64,000 nt of DNA from Flectobacillus longus (GCF_030056705.1 NZ_JASHIC010000024.1:62001-126000), one strand, 5' to 3'; shown: positions 1 through 9,390, numbered from the stretch's first letter. Notes: generated by a model not told the origin, from the letters alone. Numbers and translations: made by a program.

Positions 1-184
1 TTTCCAAATGTGGAAAATATGTACTTGCAAAAGCAGGAGCTTGTGTTTCGTCGATTACAAAAAAACCACCCCAAGGACGAGTTTGATCTTGTTTAACAAC
101 ATTAAAGCCAAGGGTATTTAATTCTTTGGCAATTTGTTCAAAAATTTCTTCTTTACTTGAGTTGGGAGAGATATTTAGGTTCAT
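1..184 (-). CDS. cupin-type phosphosugar isomerase-like protein, partial
   Basis: Only the N-terminal 61 residues are in the window; the gene continues past base 1. It starts at an ATG at 184. The visible protein has a short helical N-terminus followed by RPWGGFFVIDE, the kind of opening seen in small Bacteroidota cupins annotated as mannose-6-phosphate or phosphoheptose isomerase. That assignment rests on family resemblance recalled from memory. The cupin metal ligands would lie outside the window, so the reaction cannot be confirmed. It is divergent from the LytTR gene at 498. Confidence 0.5.
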   Translation of the reverse strand, partial: MNLNISPNSSKEEIFEQIAKELNTLGFNVVKQDQTRPWGGFFVIDETQAPAFASTYFPHLE

Positions 185-497
185 AAGATAATTGTTAGTA
201 AAATGGATATATAATCATCACAAAGAGATTTTCATGTGTGACTCATACCCTATTTAAGAGATATATCAAAAGGGAATGTTGTATCTAGCCTTATTATATG
301 TACAAAGTTACAATCCTTTATTTATAGAAAAAGTACCATAAAATAATTTCATTTTTTCTTAAAGAATATCTTCATTTTATGCAATTCCTTTTTGCCACTT
401 GTTAAAATACTGAATGTTAAGTATTTGATGCTTGAACCTATGAATTGATATTTGTATAAACCTTGTATGTCAAAATTAATAGCTCAACATCACTCTT
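185..497. other. intergenic region between divergent genes
   Basis: AT-rich 313-base region between the divergently transcribed isomerase-like gene and the LytTR gene. It must hold both promoters. I found no pair of -33/-7 boxes with good spacing on either strand, no strong hairpin and no small ORF worth calling. Confidence 0.5.
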
Positions 498-797
498 ATG
501 AACAAAAAAATCCCACCCCACTTGACTATTGGGAGAAAATATTTCTATTTTTCCCAAGACATTATGTATTTTGAAGGCTCTATCAACTATACCTTTGTTT
601 ACCTGCAAACAGGTAGAAAAGATATTATGGCTCAGACCATAGGAAGAGTTGCTACCAAAACGGATGAAGGCTTTGTGCGAATTAGTCGCAAGCACCTTGT
701 CAATCGCCAGTACATTCGCGTAATACACCGCGACTACGTTGAATTGCTCGACAAGAGTATTTTACCAATTGCCCGCCGTAGAAGGGGCAATATTTAG
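498..797 (+). CDS. stand-alone LytTR-type DNA-binding protein
   Basis: A 99-residue protein that is essentially one LytTR DNA-binding domain. The pattern is typical: a strand with MYFEGSINYTFVYL, then GFVRISRKHLVNRQYI, then a basic end (PIARRRRGN). LytTR domains insert beta-strands into DNA and normally form the output of AgrA/LytR response regulators. Here there is no receiver domain and no neighbouring histidine kinase. Many Cytophagales carry such orphan LytTR proteins. The target is unknown; the adjacent divergent gene or itself are possible. An ATG start is used, and a strong terminator follows at 851. Confidence 0.8.
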   Translation: MNKKIPPHLTIGRKYFYFSQDIMYFEGSINYTFVYLQTGRKDIMAQTIGRVATKTDEGFVRISRKHLVNRQYIRVIHRDYVELLDKSILPIARRRRGNI

Positions 798-850
798 GAA
801 CTGATTGAAATGAGATACTAACATGAAATTTATATTATTCTACCTAACAC

Positions 851-886
851 AAAAGGAGTTGCTCACACAAGCAACTCCTTTTTTAT
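851..886. terminator. bidirectional hairpin terminator
   Basis: A perfect 12-bp stem (AAAAGGAGTTGC paired with GCAACTCCTTTT) with an 8-base loop, followed by T-rich sequence. It lies between the convergent LytTR gene and the Gfo/Idh/MocA gene and can serve both strands. Confidence 0.85.
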
Positions 887-893
887 TCTAAAA

Positions 894-2369
894 TTACATA
901 CTCCAACCTTGGCGATATTCTCTTTTTACGAATTGATTTGCCTCTTCAAAATTGGTGATACGCATATTTTCGCCATCCCATAATAGTTTTTTACGTCCAG
1001 GGTAATCATATTCTTGTAGCCATTGTTTGTCTTTTTTAGGCGTACGATAAAAGTAACTTCTGATTGCCAAATTACCCATCAATACGGTTTCTGACATTGG
1101 TCCTGCATAATCAAACGATGAACTCAATGGTTGATGTTTGCCATATCCATCACGGCAAGCCTGAAGCCATTGTTGGTAATGACCTTCGTTGTCGGCACCC
1201 ACAACTCTCGGAATCGAAATAGGCAGTTTATCGCCTTTTTCTTTGAGTTTGGTTTCTGGCCAAAGCGAAGGGTTGGCACCATATACACCACACATCATTA
1301 CGCCTTTTGTCCCCATAAGCAATACACCGCCGCTCCAGTCGCCTAGTTTTACATCGGCAGGAATTTCTTCTGGACGCTCAGGCATAAGACCTCCGTCATA
1401 CCAAGTCATTTTTACAGGATCTTTACCTTTTCTTGGGAATTTGAGATGAATCATAGACGAAGCAGGGAAACTTTCAGGAAAGTAGCCTTGTTTAAATGGC
1501 CCAGTCCAGCCATCGCTCATACTACATTCTACTTCTGACGGATGACCTAATCCCAAAATACGATAGGGTGGATCCATCATGTGACAAGCCATATCGCCAA
1601 GCGAGCCTGTACCAAAATTAACCCAACCACGCCAGTTGAATGGGTGATACCCAGGGTTATAATCTTCATAAGCTGCTGGTCCTAACCATAAATCCCAATC
1701 TAACTCACTCGGAATATCAAATTTACCTTGTGGTTTAGCCAAACCTTGTGGCCATACAGGACGATTGGTCCATACGTGTACTCGATTTACCTCTCCAATC
1801 AAGCCAGCTTTGTACCACTCCATCATACGACGAACCCCATCGCCCGATGAACCTTGATTGCCCATTTGAGTTACAACCTTGTTCTCACGAGCAGCAATAG
1901 TCATTTTACGAACCTCAGCAATGTTGTGAGCCAAAGGTTTTTGTACGTAAACATGCTTGCCCATTTGCATGGCAGCCATGGCAATTACATAGTGTGTATG
2001 GTCGGGTGTAGATACAGTTACAGCATCAATGTTATTTTTCTCAGCCTCTAAAAGTTTTCTGAAGTCTTTGTAATACTTAGCATTAGGAAACTTTTTGATA
2101 GCATTTGCCGCCTGACGGTCATCTACATCGCAGAGAGTAGCAATGTTGTTTCGACCATTGTCCCAAGCGCCATTTAAGTCTGTCCAACCTTTACCACCGC
2201 AACCAATGGCTGCAATGTTGAGTTTGTCAGAAGGAGCCGTAAAGCCTTTACCAAGAACATGACGAGGAACGATGTAAAAACTTCCTAGAGTGAGAGATGC
2301 TGCTTTTAAAAAATCTCTTCTAGATGAATTGCCTGAGCCAGTTGGTGGCAATTTTGTTGAATCAGTCAT
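894..2369 (-). CDS. Gfo/Idh/MocA family oxidoreductase with Tat signal
   Basis: A 491-residue exported dehydrogenase-like protein. The N-terminus carries a twin-arginine signal (SSRRDFLKAASLTLGSF, about residues 15-31). A Rossmann fold follows with an IAAIGCGGKG nucleotide-binding loop, and then the QKPLAHN motif in the position of the family's EKP motif; the usual Glu is Gln here. The C-terminal part is a long alpha/beta substrate domain. Secreted members are very common in Bacteroidota and are thought to act on glycans, some as NAD-dependent glycosidases, but the substrate cannot be read from sequence. It is a single gene. The ATG at 2369 is the natural start because the signal begins just after it. 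Confidence 0.9.
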   Translation of the reverse strand: MTDSTKLPPTGSGNSSRRDFLKAASLTLGSFYIVPRHVLGKGFTAPSDKLNIAAIGCGGKGWTDLNGAWDNGRNNIATLCDVDDRQAANAIKKFPNAKYYKDFRKLLEAEKNNIDAVTVSTPDHTHYVIAMAAMQMGKHVYVQKPLAHNIAEVRKMTIAARENKVVTQMGNQGSSGDGVRRMMEWYKAGLIGEVNRVHVWTNRPVWPQGLAKPQGKFDIPSELDWDLWLGPAAYEDYNPGYHPFNWRGWVNFGTGSLGDMACHMMDPPYRILGLGHPSEVECSMSDGWTGPFKQGYFPESFPASSMIHLKFPRKGKDPVKMTWYDGGLMPERPEEIPADVKLGDWSGGVLLMGTKGVMMCGVYGANPSLWPETKLKEKGDKLPISIPRVVGADNEGHYQQWLQACRDGYGKHQPLSSSFDYAGPMSETVLMGNLAIRSYFYRTPKKDKQWLQEYDYPGRKKLLWDGENMRITNFEEANQFVKREYRQGWSM

Positions 2370-2604
2370 TTTAATAGAAAATTAGGTTGAAAAAGAAGAC
2401 GAAATAGGTCGTTTTGAAGGACTTATAAATATACTTAAAAAGTGCCTTACTCAAAGCTATTATGAAAGGAATTACTTGTTGTCCTTGTATGTCGGTATCG
2501 GTAAAGTGTTACAAAATCCAAAATACTAGATTAAATTTGTAAAGCCTTGAAGGCTTGTTCTGGTATTTGCTTCAGCTCAAACTTTTAAACAAACAATATT
2601 TCTG

Positions 2605-3723
2605 ATGAATTTTGAAACATTAGCCATAAAAAGCACCCAAATGACCGACGCTAACGCTGGTGCGGTTGCTTCGCCAATATACCTTTCAACTACTTTTGAG
2701 AGAGAAACAGACGGGTCGTATGCTCACGGATATATTTATTCGCGCAACGATAATCCAAATCGGCAGTTACTCGAAAAAAGCTTTGCTGTTCTCGAAGCAG
2801 GAGCAGTTGGTTTTGCCTTTGCTTCGGGAATGGCCGCGACTACTGCATTGTTTCAATCTTTCAAATCTGGAGACCACATCATTACACCCGACGATGCTTA
2901 CTTTGCCACTAATGTATTGATTGAAGAAATTTTCTCTCATTGGGGGCTTACACTTACCAAAGTCGATACTACTGATTTAGAGGCTATCCAAAATGCCATT
3001 CAACCAAATACTAAATTAATTTGGCTCGAAACTCCTTCTAATCCTCAACTAAAAGTTTCAGATATTACAGCTATTGCAGATTTGGCGCATCAACATGGTG
3101 CTTTGTGTGCCGTAGATAATACTTGGGCAACACCAGTTTTACAGCGTCCATTATTGTTAGGAGCTGATATTGTGATGCATTCTACCACAAAATATTTTGG
3201 CGGACATGGCGACGTGCTGGGTGGAGCTTTGATTTTAAAAGAAGAAGGAGATTTGGCAAATAAAATCAGAACAATCCAAAAATTGACAGGTGGAGTTCCT
3301 TCTCCATTCGAATGTTGGTTGGTAGCAAGAGGAATTAAAACATTGTCTCTACGTGTAAAGGCTCAAACTGCCAATGCTCAACAATTAGCAGAATATCTTA
3401 CTCAACATCCTGCTATTGAAGTAGTACACTATCCTGGTTTGTCGTCACATCCGCAATATGCAATTGCTCAAAAACAAATGTCACAGGCAGGAGCCATGTT
3501 GTCGGTACAAGTAAAGGGAGATGCTATCAATGCAATGAATGTTACTGGAAAACTACAATTGTTTACCACAGCAACTAGTTTGGGAGGAGTAGAAAGTTTA
3601 ATAGAGCATCGCAAATCGGTTGAAGGACCAACCAGTCCAACGCCAGATAACTTGCTACGAGTATCTGTAGGTTTAGAAAATATAGAAGATTTGATTGCCG
3701 ATTGGGCTCAAGCGCTTCAGTAA
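2605..3723 (+). CDS. trans-sulfuration PLP enzyme (cystathionine gamma-synthase/lyase family)
   Basis: A 372-residue fold-type I PLP enzyme of the Cys/Met metabolism family. Visible motifs are AVASPIYLSTTFER, YSRNDNPNRQLLE (the phosphate/substrate region, NPN rather than the usual NPT), FASGMAA, and HSTTKYFGGHGDVLGG, where Lys of TTKY (about residue 196) should bind PLP. The length is normal for the family. Members catalyse gamma-replacement or beta/gamma-elimination on cystathionine, O-acyl-homoserine or methionine, and sequence alone does not separate these. It is transcribed alone and is convergent with the metallo-beta-lactamase gene downstream. ATG start. Confidence 0.88.
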   Translation: MNFETLAIKSTQMTDANAGAVASPIYLSTTFERETDGSYAHGYIYSRNDNPNRQLLEKSFAVLEAGAVGFAFASGMAATTALFQSFKSGDHIITPDDAYFATNVLIEEIFSHWGLTLTKVDTTDLEAIQNAIQPNTKLIWLETPSNPQLKVSDITAIADLAHQHGALCAVDNTWATPVLQRPLLLGADIVMHSTTKYFGGHGDVLGGALILKEEGDLANKIRTIQKLTGGVPSPFECWLVARGIKTLSLRVKAQTANAQQLAEYLTQHPAIEVVHYPGLSSHPQYAIAQKQMSQAGAMLSVQVKGDAINAMNVTGKLQLFTTATSLGGVESLIEHRKSVEGPTSPTPDNLLRVSVGLENIEDLIADWAQALQ

Positions 3724-3731
3724 TCAATCGG

Positions 3732-3818
3732 AGCTTTGAGCTTTCAGGATTCGGCTTTCGGGTAAAAACAAAAAATAGCATTTTACCGATTTAGTTCGAT
3801 TGCTGAAAGCTCAAAGCT
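3732..3818. terminator. long-loop inverted repeat between convergent genes
   Basis: A 16-bp perfect inverted repeat, AGCTTTGAGCTTTCAG at 3732-3747 and its complement at 3803-3818, separated by 55 bases. It sits exactly in the gap between two convergent genes, so a bidirectional terminator or mRNA 3'-end stabiliser is likely. The repeated word GCTTT suggests a member of a genomic repeat family. Confidence 0.55.
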
Positions 3819-3835
3819 TATTCTTGAAATATACT

Positions 3836-5236
3836 TTAATCAAGCTCTACCTCTTGGTGCATTTGTGGAATTTCGATGTGTTTGTATCCCTCTTTCTCTA
3901 ATTTTCCTTTGAATATTTCTTGTGTATCTAGCTCGCCATGAACTAAGAAAATTGTTTTGACTTGTTCTTTATTTTGGCATTCTAGATAAGAAATAATCTC
4001 CTGATAGTCTGCATGCGCCGAAAAAGAATCCATTACCAATACTTCTGCTCGAACGTCGTGATACTCTCCAAAAATATGTACTCGTTTTGCACCCGATTTT
4101 AATTGTCCTCCCAAACTATCTGGAGAAGTATATCCTACCAAAAGAATACAACAGCGAACATCGTTGATGTGATTAGCGATATGGTGCTTGATACGTCCAG
4201 CTTCAGCCATACCCGATGCCGAAATAATAATGCAAGGTTCGGTGCTATCATTCAACTTTTTTGATTCTTCAACAGAACTGACATAACGTAGATTTGGAAA
4301 CCCAAAGGCATCTCCATCGCCTTTTTCGAGATAAGATAATATTTCAGGGTTAAAACATTCTGGGTGGTTTTTCATGACCATCGTAGCACTAACCGATAGT
4401 GGAGAGTCTACATACACTTTGATTTTGGGTAAATGGCCTTCAGATTCTAACTGATCGAGCGCATATACTAATTCTTGTGTACGGTCAATTGAAAAGGCAG
4501 GAATAATGAGTTTGCCTCTTTGTTCGACGCAAACTCTTCGTACAATTTTGAGCAAATTTGCCTTTACATCGGCTTCGGGCTCATGCAAGCGCGAACCATA
4601 AGTAGATTCACAAATGATATAGTCAGCTTGTGGAAAAGCTTCTGGACTTTTGAGAATTTTGTCATGTGGTCGACCAATATCTCCCGAAAAGAAAACATGA
4701 ATTGACTTGTCTCCTTCTTTTATCGTCAAAGAAATCGCCGCCGAACCAAGAATATGCCCCGTATCGGTAAAGTAGACAGATACTTCTTCACAAATTGAAA
4801 CATCTTCACGAAAATTGATGGCTTGCATTTGCGCTATGGTTTGTGCTACATCGTCTTCAGTGTAAAGATTTTCGAGTAAAGTTTCTCCCCTTTTTTCACG
4901 ACGCTTATTGATTCTTGCCAAGTCGTTTTCTTGAATCCTTGCCGAATCTCCAAGCAGTAAAGTAGCTAAATCTTTGGTTGCAGAAGTACAAAAAATCGGT
5001 CCTTGAAAACCTTTGGCTACCAAACGAGGCAACAGCCCCGTATGATCGATATGTGCGTGAGATAAGATTACATAGTCAATTTCGGATGGTTCAAATCCAA
5101 ACTTTTGGTTCATATCCTGTGTATTCAAACCCTGAAATAATCCACAGTCTAACAGGATTTTAGTGCCTTTTTCTGTAATTAGCAAGTGTTTTGAGCCAGT
5201 CACACGTTGTGCTGCTCCGTGAAATTGAATTTTCAT
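3836..5236 (-). CDS. metallo-beta-lactamase/beta-CASP RNase-like protein
   Basis: A 466-residue protein of the CPSF-like beta-CASP group. It begins MKIQFHGAAQRVTGS, the standard opening of this family, so I place the start at the ATG at 5236 and not at an in-frame TTG further upstream. The zinc motif HAHIDHTG (HxHxDH) is present, followed by DTGHILGSAA, GDIGRP, the beta-CASP region and the C-terminal motifs SGMAEAGR and SFSAHADY. Relatives are RNA endo/exonucleases of the RNase J/CPSF-73 type, and this class is often annotated as an RNA-processing exonuclease. It is divergent from pbpC, with 83 bases between start codons. Confidence 0.88.
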   Translation of the reverse strand: MKIQFHGAAQRVTGSKHLLITEKGTKILLDCGLFQGLNTQDMNQKFGFEPSEIDYVILSHAHIDHTGLLPRLVAKGFQGPIFCTSATKDLATLLLGDSARIQENDLARINKRREKRGETLLENLYTEDDVAQTIAQMQAINFREDVSICEEVSVYFTDTGHILGSAAISLTIKEGDKSIHVFFSGDIGRPHDKILKSPEAFPQADYIICESTYGSRLHEPEADVKANLLKIVRRVCVEQRGKLIIPAFSIDRTQELVYALDQLESEGHLPKIKVYVDSPLSVSATMVMKNHPECFNPEILSYLEKGDGDAFGFPNLRYVSSVEESKKLNDSTEPCIIISASGMAEAGRIKHHIANHINDVRCCILLVGYTSPDSLGGQLKSGAKRVHIFGEYHDVRAEVLVMDSFSAHADYQEIISYLECQNKEQVKTIFLVHGELDTQEIFKGKLEKEGYKHIEIPQMHQEVELD

Positions 5237-5319
5237 ATTATCAAGTCTAGGAAATTTTAAGTTACTTGGCTGTTTATAAAACAAGCCTTATTTTTACAAT
5301 TTATCAAAACATTTTTTCA

Positions 5320-7644
5320 ATGTCTCTATCAAAGCTAGAATATTGGGCAAAACGCCTTTATCAATCACGCAATTGGCGAATATTTTTTGTTGTAATATTT
5401 CTATTAGTGAGTTTAGACATTGCTTTTGCTGTTAAAGTCAATCCTCAATATTCTACAGTAATTACTGATTCTGACGGAAAAATATTGCATGCCTTTCTAA
5501 ATCCTCACGATAAATGGCGAATGCAAACTGAACTTAAAGAAATAACCCCAACCCTCGAAAAGGCTATTATCTTTAAAGAAGACCGTTGGTTTCGTTACCA
5601 TTTTGGTATCAACCCTATTGCTGTAGGACGTGCTTTTTTCAATAATATTATCAAAAGACGGCGTACTTCGGGAGCTAGTACGATTACCATGCAAGTAGTA
5701 CGTTTGCTTTATCCACAAGAGCGCACTTATTGGCATAAAATCACCGAAATGATTCGAGCTGTACAACTTGAGTTACATTATTCTAAAGATGAAATTCTAC
5801 AAATGTATTTGAGCCTTGTTCCCTATGGGTCTAATATCGAGGGTCTAAAGTCTGCTTCAGTTTTGTATTTTCAAAAGTCGCCAGATGTTTTGAGTTTGGC
5901 AGAAGTTACAGCATTAACAATTATTCCAAATCGACCTTCGAGTTTGAGATTAGGGAAAAACAATACATACATTTTACAAGAAAGAAATAAGTGGCTGCAG
6001 CGATTTGCAGAAGCAGATCTGTTTGCGTCTCAAGATATAGAAGATGCCTTGGCAGAACCTTTGCAAGTACGACGACACGAAGCTCCTAAACTAGCTCCCC
6101 ATCTAGCATATCGGCTCAAAACTACTTACCCTAATGAGCCAACGATACATTCGAGTTTGCATAGAAATTTACAACTAACATTAGAAAAAATCGTTCAAAA
6201 CTATGTTAATAGATTATATGGTATCAATATCCATAATGCGGCAGTGCTGTTGATTAATAATCAAACCAAACAAGTAGAAGCTTACGTAGGTTCAGCGGAT
6301 TTCAACAATCCTGTAGATGGCGGACAAGTTGATGGTATCCGAGCGATTCGTTCGCCTGGGAGCACGCTCAAACCTCTATTATATGGTATAGCTTTGGACA
6401 AAGGAATTATCACGCCGAAGTCCGCCATCAACGATGTGCCAAGTAATTTTGGAGGCTTTGAGCCAGAAAATTTTGACAAGCAATTTCATGGAAAAGTTAC
6501 AGCTGAATTTGCTTTGGCGAATTCTCTTAATATTCCTGCGGTAAAATTGTTGAAAGACATTTCTACAGCCAGTATGATTGAAAAACTAAAGAAAGCAGAA
6601 TTTCAAACAATCAAGAAGAATGCTTCGAAACTAGGATTATCACTAGCGCTGGGAGGTTGTGGCGTTACTTTGGAGGAATTAACCAATCTTTTCAGCAGTT
6701 TTGCCCATCAGGGAACATTTACTAAAGCTACTTTACTGGCAGAAGAAAATCCCAATAAACCTACAGAAATCCTTTCGGAAGATGCTACGTTTTTAATAAA
6801 CCAAATTCTTAGTCAGATAACCCGTCCTGATTTACCCAACAATTATGAATATACCTATCGAATGCCCAAAATTGCTTGGAAAACAGGAACTTCGTTTGGT
6901 AAAAAGGATGCTTGGAGTATTGGTTACAATGCCAAATACACTTTAGGGATATGGATAGGGAATTTTTCGGGTGAAGGCGTGCCAGAGCTTTCGGGTGCCA
7001 ATATTGCTACCCCACTTTTGCTCGATATTTTTAACACAATTGATTATAATTCTTCAGCCAAATGGTTTAGCCCAAGCGCTAATTTGGCCATGCGAAAAGT
7101 TTGTGCCGAGACAGGGTCTGTTCCTAGTGAATATTGCAATCACCAAATCACAGACTATTACATTATGGGAGTATCTAATACGCAAAATTGTACGCACACC
7201 AAAGCTGTTTGGGTAAATCCATCGGCTACAATAAGCTATTGTACTGTTTGTATACCAGATAGTGGTGTAGTACAAAAGCAATATCCTGTCTTTGCTCCCG
7301 AACTGATTACATGGTTTCAAACACGACATATTCAGTATGAGCAAATACCGTCACATAATCCTAAATGCACAAGAGTTTTTAATAATAACGTTCCCATTAT
7401 TTCATCACCCAATGATGGGGCGGAATACTGGATAGAATCTAATGAAACTGTAAAGCTACAATTGAGCTGTCAGGTTGGTAATGATGTCAAAACGATATAT
7501 TGGTATATTAATGATAAGCTCTATCAAAAGAGCGCTCCACATCAAGAAACGTTTTTTTATCCTGAGGCAGGAAAAATAAAAATTTCGTGTACCGATGACA
7601 AAGGTCGAACGGCTCATATTTATATTCAGGTAAAAAGAAATTAA
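5320..7644 (+). CDS. pbpC: penicillin-binding protein 1C, bifunctional
   Basis: A 774-residue class A penicillin-binding protein that polymerises and may cross-link peptidoglycan in the periplasm. A single membrane anchor (about residues 20-38) precedes a glycosyltransferase-51 domain with KEDRWFRYHFG (catalytic Glu), the GASTITMQ segment and LSLVPYGSNIEG. The transpeptidase has SxxK as STLK, SxN as SLN and KTG as KTGTS. The C-terminus carries the extra domain typical of PbpC (about residues 680-774). The usual alpha-2-macroglobulin partner gene is not adjacent. The ATG at 5320 is preferred over an upstream in-frame TTG at 5266, which would lengthen the cytoplasmic tail. Confidence 0.93.
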   Translation: MSLSKLEYWAKRLYQSRNWRIFFVVIFLLVSLDIAFAVKVNPQYSTVITDSDGKILHAFLNPHDKWRMQTELKEITPTLEKAIIFKEDRWFRYHFGINPIAVGRAFFNNIIKRRRTSGASTITMQVVRLLYPQERTYWHKITEMIRAVQLELHYSKDEILQMYLSLVPYGSNIEGLKSASVLYFQKSPDVLSLAEVTALTIIPNRPSSLRLGKNNTYILQERNKWLQRFAEADLFASQDIEDALAEPLQVRRHEAPKLAPHLAYRLKTTYPNEPTIHSSLHRNLQLTLEKIVQNYVNRLYGINIHNAAVLLINNQTKQVEAYVGSADFNNPVDGGQVDGIRAIRSPGSTLKPLLYGIALDKGIITPKSAINDVPSNFGGFEPENFDKQFHGKVTAEFALANSLNIPAVKLLKDISTASMIEKLKKAEFQTIKKNASKLGLSLALGGCGVTLEELTNLFSSFAHQGTFTKATLLAEENPNKPTEILSEDATFLINQILSQITRPDLPNNYEYTYRMPKIAWKTGTSFGKKDAWSIGYNAKYTLGIWIGNFSGEGVPELSGANIATPLLLDIFNTIDYNSSAKWFSPSANLAMRKVCAETGSVPSEYCNHQITDYYIMGVSNTQNCTHTKAVWVNPSATISYCTVCIPDSGVVQKQYPVFAPELITWFQTRHIQYEQIPSHNPKCTRVFNNNVPIISSPNDGAEYWIESNETVKLQLSCQVGNDVKTIYWYINDKLYQKSAPHQETFFYPEAGKIKISCTDDKGRTAHIYIQVKRN

Positions 7645-8145
7645 ATAGTAATCCCCAATAGAAATTATATGAATTAGTTAAATCTTAAAATTAAGTAATC
7701 ATGACTCAAAACTAAATCCTCTTTAAAATGAGTATGTGAATAAATATGTAATGATAGCTTGATTAATATCAGTATAACTAAACTCTAATTACAATTTCAC
7801 TTTGTCCCTTCAAAATAGACTTCATTCGAATAAAAAGGGCGTGTAAATAAGAAAAAACACAAAACCCTCTAATTTTTTCTTATAACTATTTGTATATTAA
7901 GAAGAAAGCCGTAATTTTGCAGTCCGTTTCGGTAGCAGCACAACGTTTGCCTGTTGTGAGATAGAGCAAGATGCTGTAAATCAGAAAGTTCAGTTACAAA
8001 TTTTCTTACCTAAACGCCCGACTTCAATCAGGTAGGGAAAGCTTCCACCCCAACTGGCAGAGAGAAGTCAATCTTGGCATTAAATTTCGCAATCATGCGA
8101 AAAAGTTTAGCGTCACAATCCAACATTTAAAGACATTACAAAGAA
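7645..8145 (+). other. rplK upstream region and long 5' leader
   Basis: A 501-base region without a gene. The first 240 bases are AT-rich with no feature I can name. A clear promoter lies at 7889-7919. The remaining roughly 220 bases form a GC-richer, structured mRNA leader. It contains a CACAAC/GTTGTG hairpin (7939-7958) and a TACCT/AGGTA pairing around 8011-8036. Such a leader before L11-L1 is a candidate site for ribosomal protein feedback control, but I recognise no described RNA motif. Confidence 0.5.
7889..7919 (+). promoter_or_regulatory. promoter of rplK operon
   Basis: A TTTG (-33) box at 7889-7892 and a TAATTTTG (-7) box at 7912-7919, 19 bases apart. This fits the Bacteroidota primary sigma consensus TTG-N19-21-TAnnTTTG. 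Transcription would start near 7925, giving a leader of about 220 bases. Confidence 0.75.
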
Positions 8146-8583
8146 ATGGCAAAAGAAATAGCTGGCTACGTTAAGTTGCAGTGCAAAGGTGGTGCAGCAA
8201 ACCCTTCACCTCCAATCGGTCCTGCTTTGGGTTCTAAGGGTTTGAATATCATGGAGTTCTGTAAGCAGTTCAATGCCAGAACACAAGATAAACCAGGTGT
8301 TATCCTACCTGTATTAATTACTTACTACAAAGACAAATCATTTGATTTCGTAGTAAAAACTCCTCCTGCTCCAATCTTGATTTTGGAAGCTGCTAAGGTG
8401 AAAATTGGTTCAGCTCAGCCAAACTTGAAAAAAGTTGGTTCTGTAACTTGGGACCAAGTACGTACAATCGCTGAAACTAAAATGCCAGACTTGAACTGCT
8501 TTACAGTAGAAGCAGCAATGAGCATGGTAGCAGGTACAGCTCGTTCTATGGGTATCACAGTTACAGGAGAAAAACCTTTCTAA
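8146..8583 (+). CDS. rplK: 50S ribosomal protein L11
   Basis: A 145-residue L11 of normal length. It has the proline-rich N-terminal signature ([20 protein letters not shown]), which binds 23S rRNA and the factor-binding stalk region, and the C-terminal RNA-binding motif with [11 protein letters not shown]. It is the first gene of rplK-rplA-rplJ-rplL. The secE-nusG pair that normally precedes it is 46 kb away, at 55743. Codon use is strongly biased to CGT/GGT-type codons, as expected for a highly expressed gene. Confidence 0.98.
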   Translation: MAKEIAGYVKLQCKGGAANPSPPIGPALGSKGLNIMEFCKQFNARTQDKPGVILPVLITYYKDKSFDFVVKTPPAPILILEAAKVKIGSAQPNLKKVGSVTWDQVRTIAETKMPDLNCFTVEAAMSMVAGTARSMGITVTGEKPF

Positions 8584-8691
8584 TTTGAAGGTTTGATGAT
8601 TTGGAAATGCGAAGATTGAAAAATACGTCATTTCAAAATCTAAACTTTTTCAAATTAGCACATTTTCAAATTTTCAAATTGAAAAGAAATA
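8584..8691 (+). repeat. TTTGAA/TTCAAA word-repeat spacer between rplK and rplA
   Basis: A 108-base spacer made largely of repeated TTTGAA-like words on the left and TTTTCAAATTTTCAAATT-like words on the right. The transcript can therefore fold on itself. The spacer between rpsL and rpsG at 30579 is built from the same words. Confidence 0.6.
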
Positions 8692-9390
8692 ATGGCTAAG
8701 TTAACAAAGAAACAAAAAGAGGCTCTTTCGAAATATGACAAGGCGCAAGCGTATTCACTTACGCAAGCGGCTGAGATTTTGAAAGAGATTTCATATACGA
8801 AATTCGATAGTTCTGTAGACATCGACGTTCGTTTGGGGGTTGACCCTCGTAAAGCCGACCAAATGGTACGTGGCGTAGTAGCATTGCCTCACGGTACAGG
8901 TAAAGATGTACGTGTATTAGTGCTTTGTACTCCTGACAAGGAAGAGGAAGCTAAAGCTGCTGGTGCTGACTTCGTTGGTTTGGACGAATATATTCAAAAA
9001 ATCGAAAAAGGTTGGACTGACATTGATGTAATCATTACTATGCCAACTGTAATGGCTAAAATCGGTCGTTTAGGTCGTGTTTTAGGTCCACGTGGCTTGA
9101 TGCCAAACCCTAAGTCAGGTACTGTGACTTTGGAAGTAGGTCAAGCTGTGAAAGAAGTGAAAGCTGGTAAAATCGACTTCAAAGTTGACAAAACTGGTAT
9201 TATCCACACTTCAATTGGTAAGGTTTCATTCGAACCTTCTAAGTTGGCTGAAAACGCTCAAGAATTGATCAACACTTTGTTGAAATTGAAGCCATCTTCA
9301 GCTAAAGGTACATACGTGCAGTCAATCAATTTGTCTTCAACTATGTCTCCAGGTGTTCAAATTGACAAAGCAACAGTTAACGGTTTGTAA
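8692..9390 (+). CDS. rplA: 50S ribosomal protein L1
   Basis: A 232-residue L1, normal length. It shows the family core [20 protein letters not shown], which contacts 23S rRNA at the E-site stalk. L1 is a translational autoregulator of the L11-L1 mRNA in many bacteria. The separate word-repeat spacer before it is unusual, since rplK and rplA are often nearly adjacent. It is followed by rplJ with a 2-base gap, implying coupled translation. Confidence 0.98.
   Translation: MAKLTKKQKEALSKYDKAQAYSLTQAAEILKEISYTKFDSSVDIDVRLGVDPRKADQMVRGVVALPHGTGKDVRVLVLCTPDKEEEAKAAGADFVGLDEYIQKIEKGWTDIDVIITMPTVMAKIGRLGRVLGPRGLMPNPKSGTVTLEVGQAVKEVKAGKIDFKVDKTGIIHTSIGKVSFEPSKLAENAQELINTLLKLKPSSAKGTYVQSINLSSTMSPGVQIDKATVNGL

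Noticed and set aside
2452-2539. Single -7-like boxes (minus strand at 2452-2459, plus strand TAAATTTG at 2532-2539) between the divergent genes
   Set aside because: Neither has a TTG at the right distance, so I did not list them as promoters.
5266-5319. Longer pbpC and metallo-beta-lactamase starts at TTG codons that would overlap each other
   Set aside because: Both families begin at the later ATG codons, and the longer versions add sequence unlike the families.
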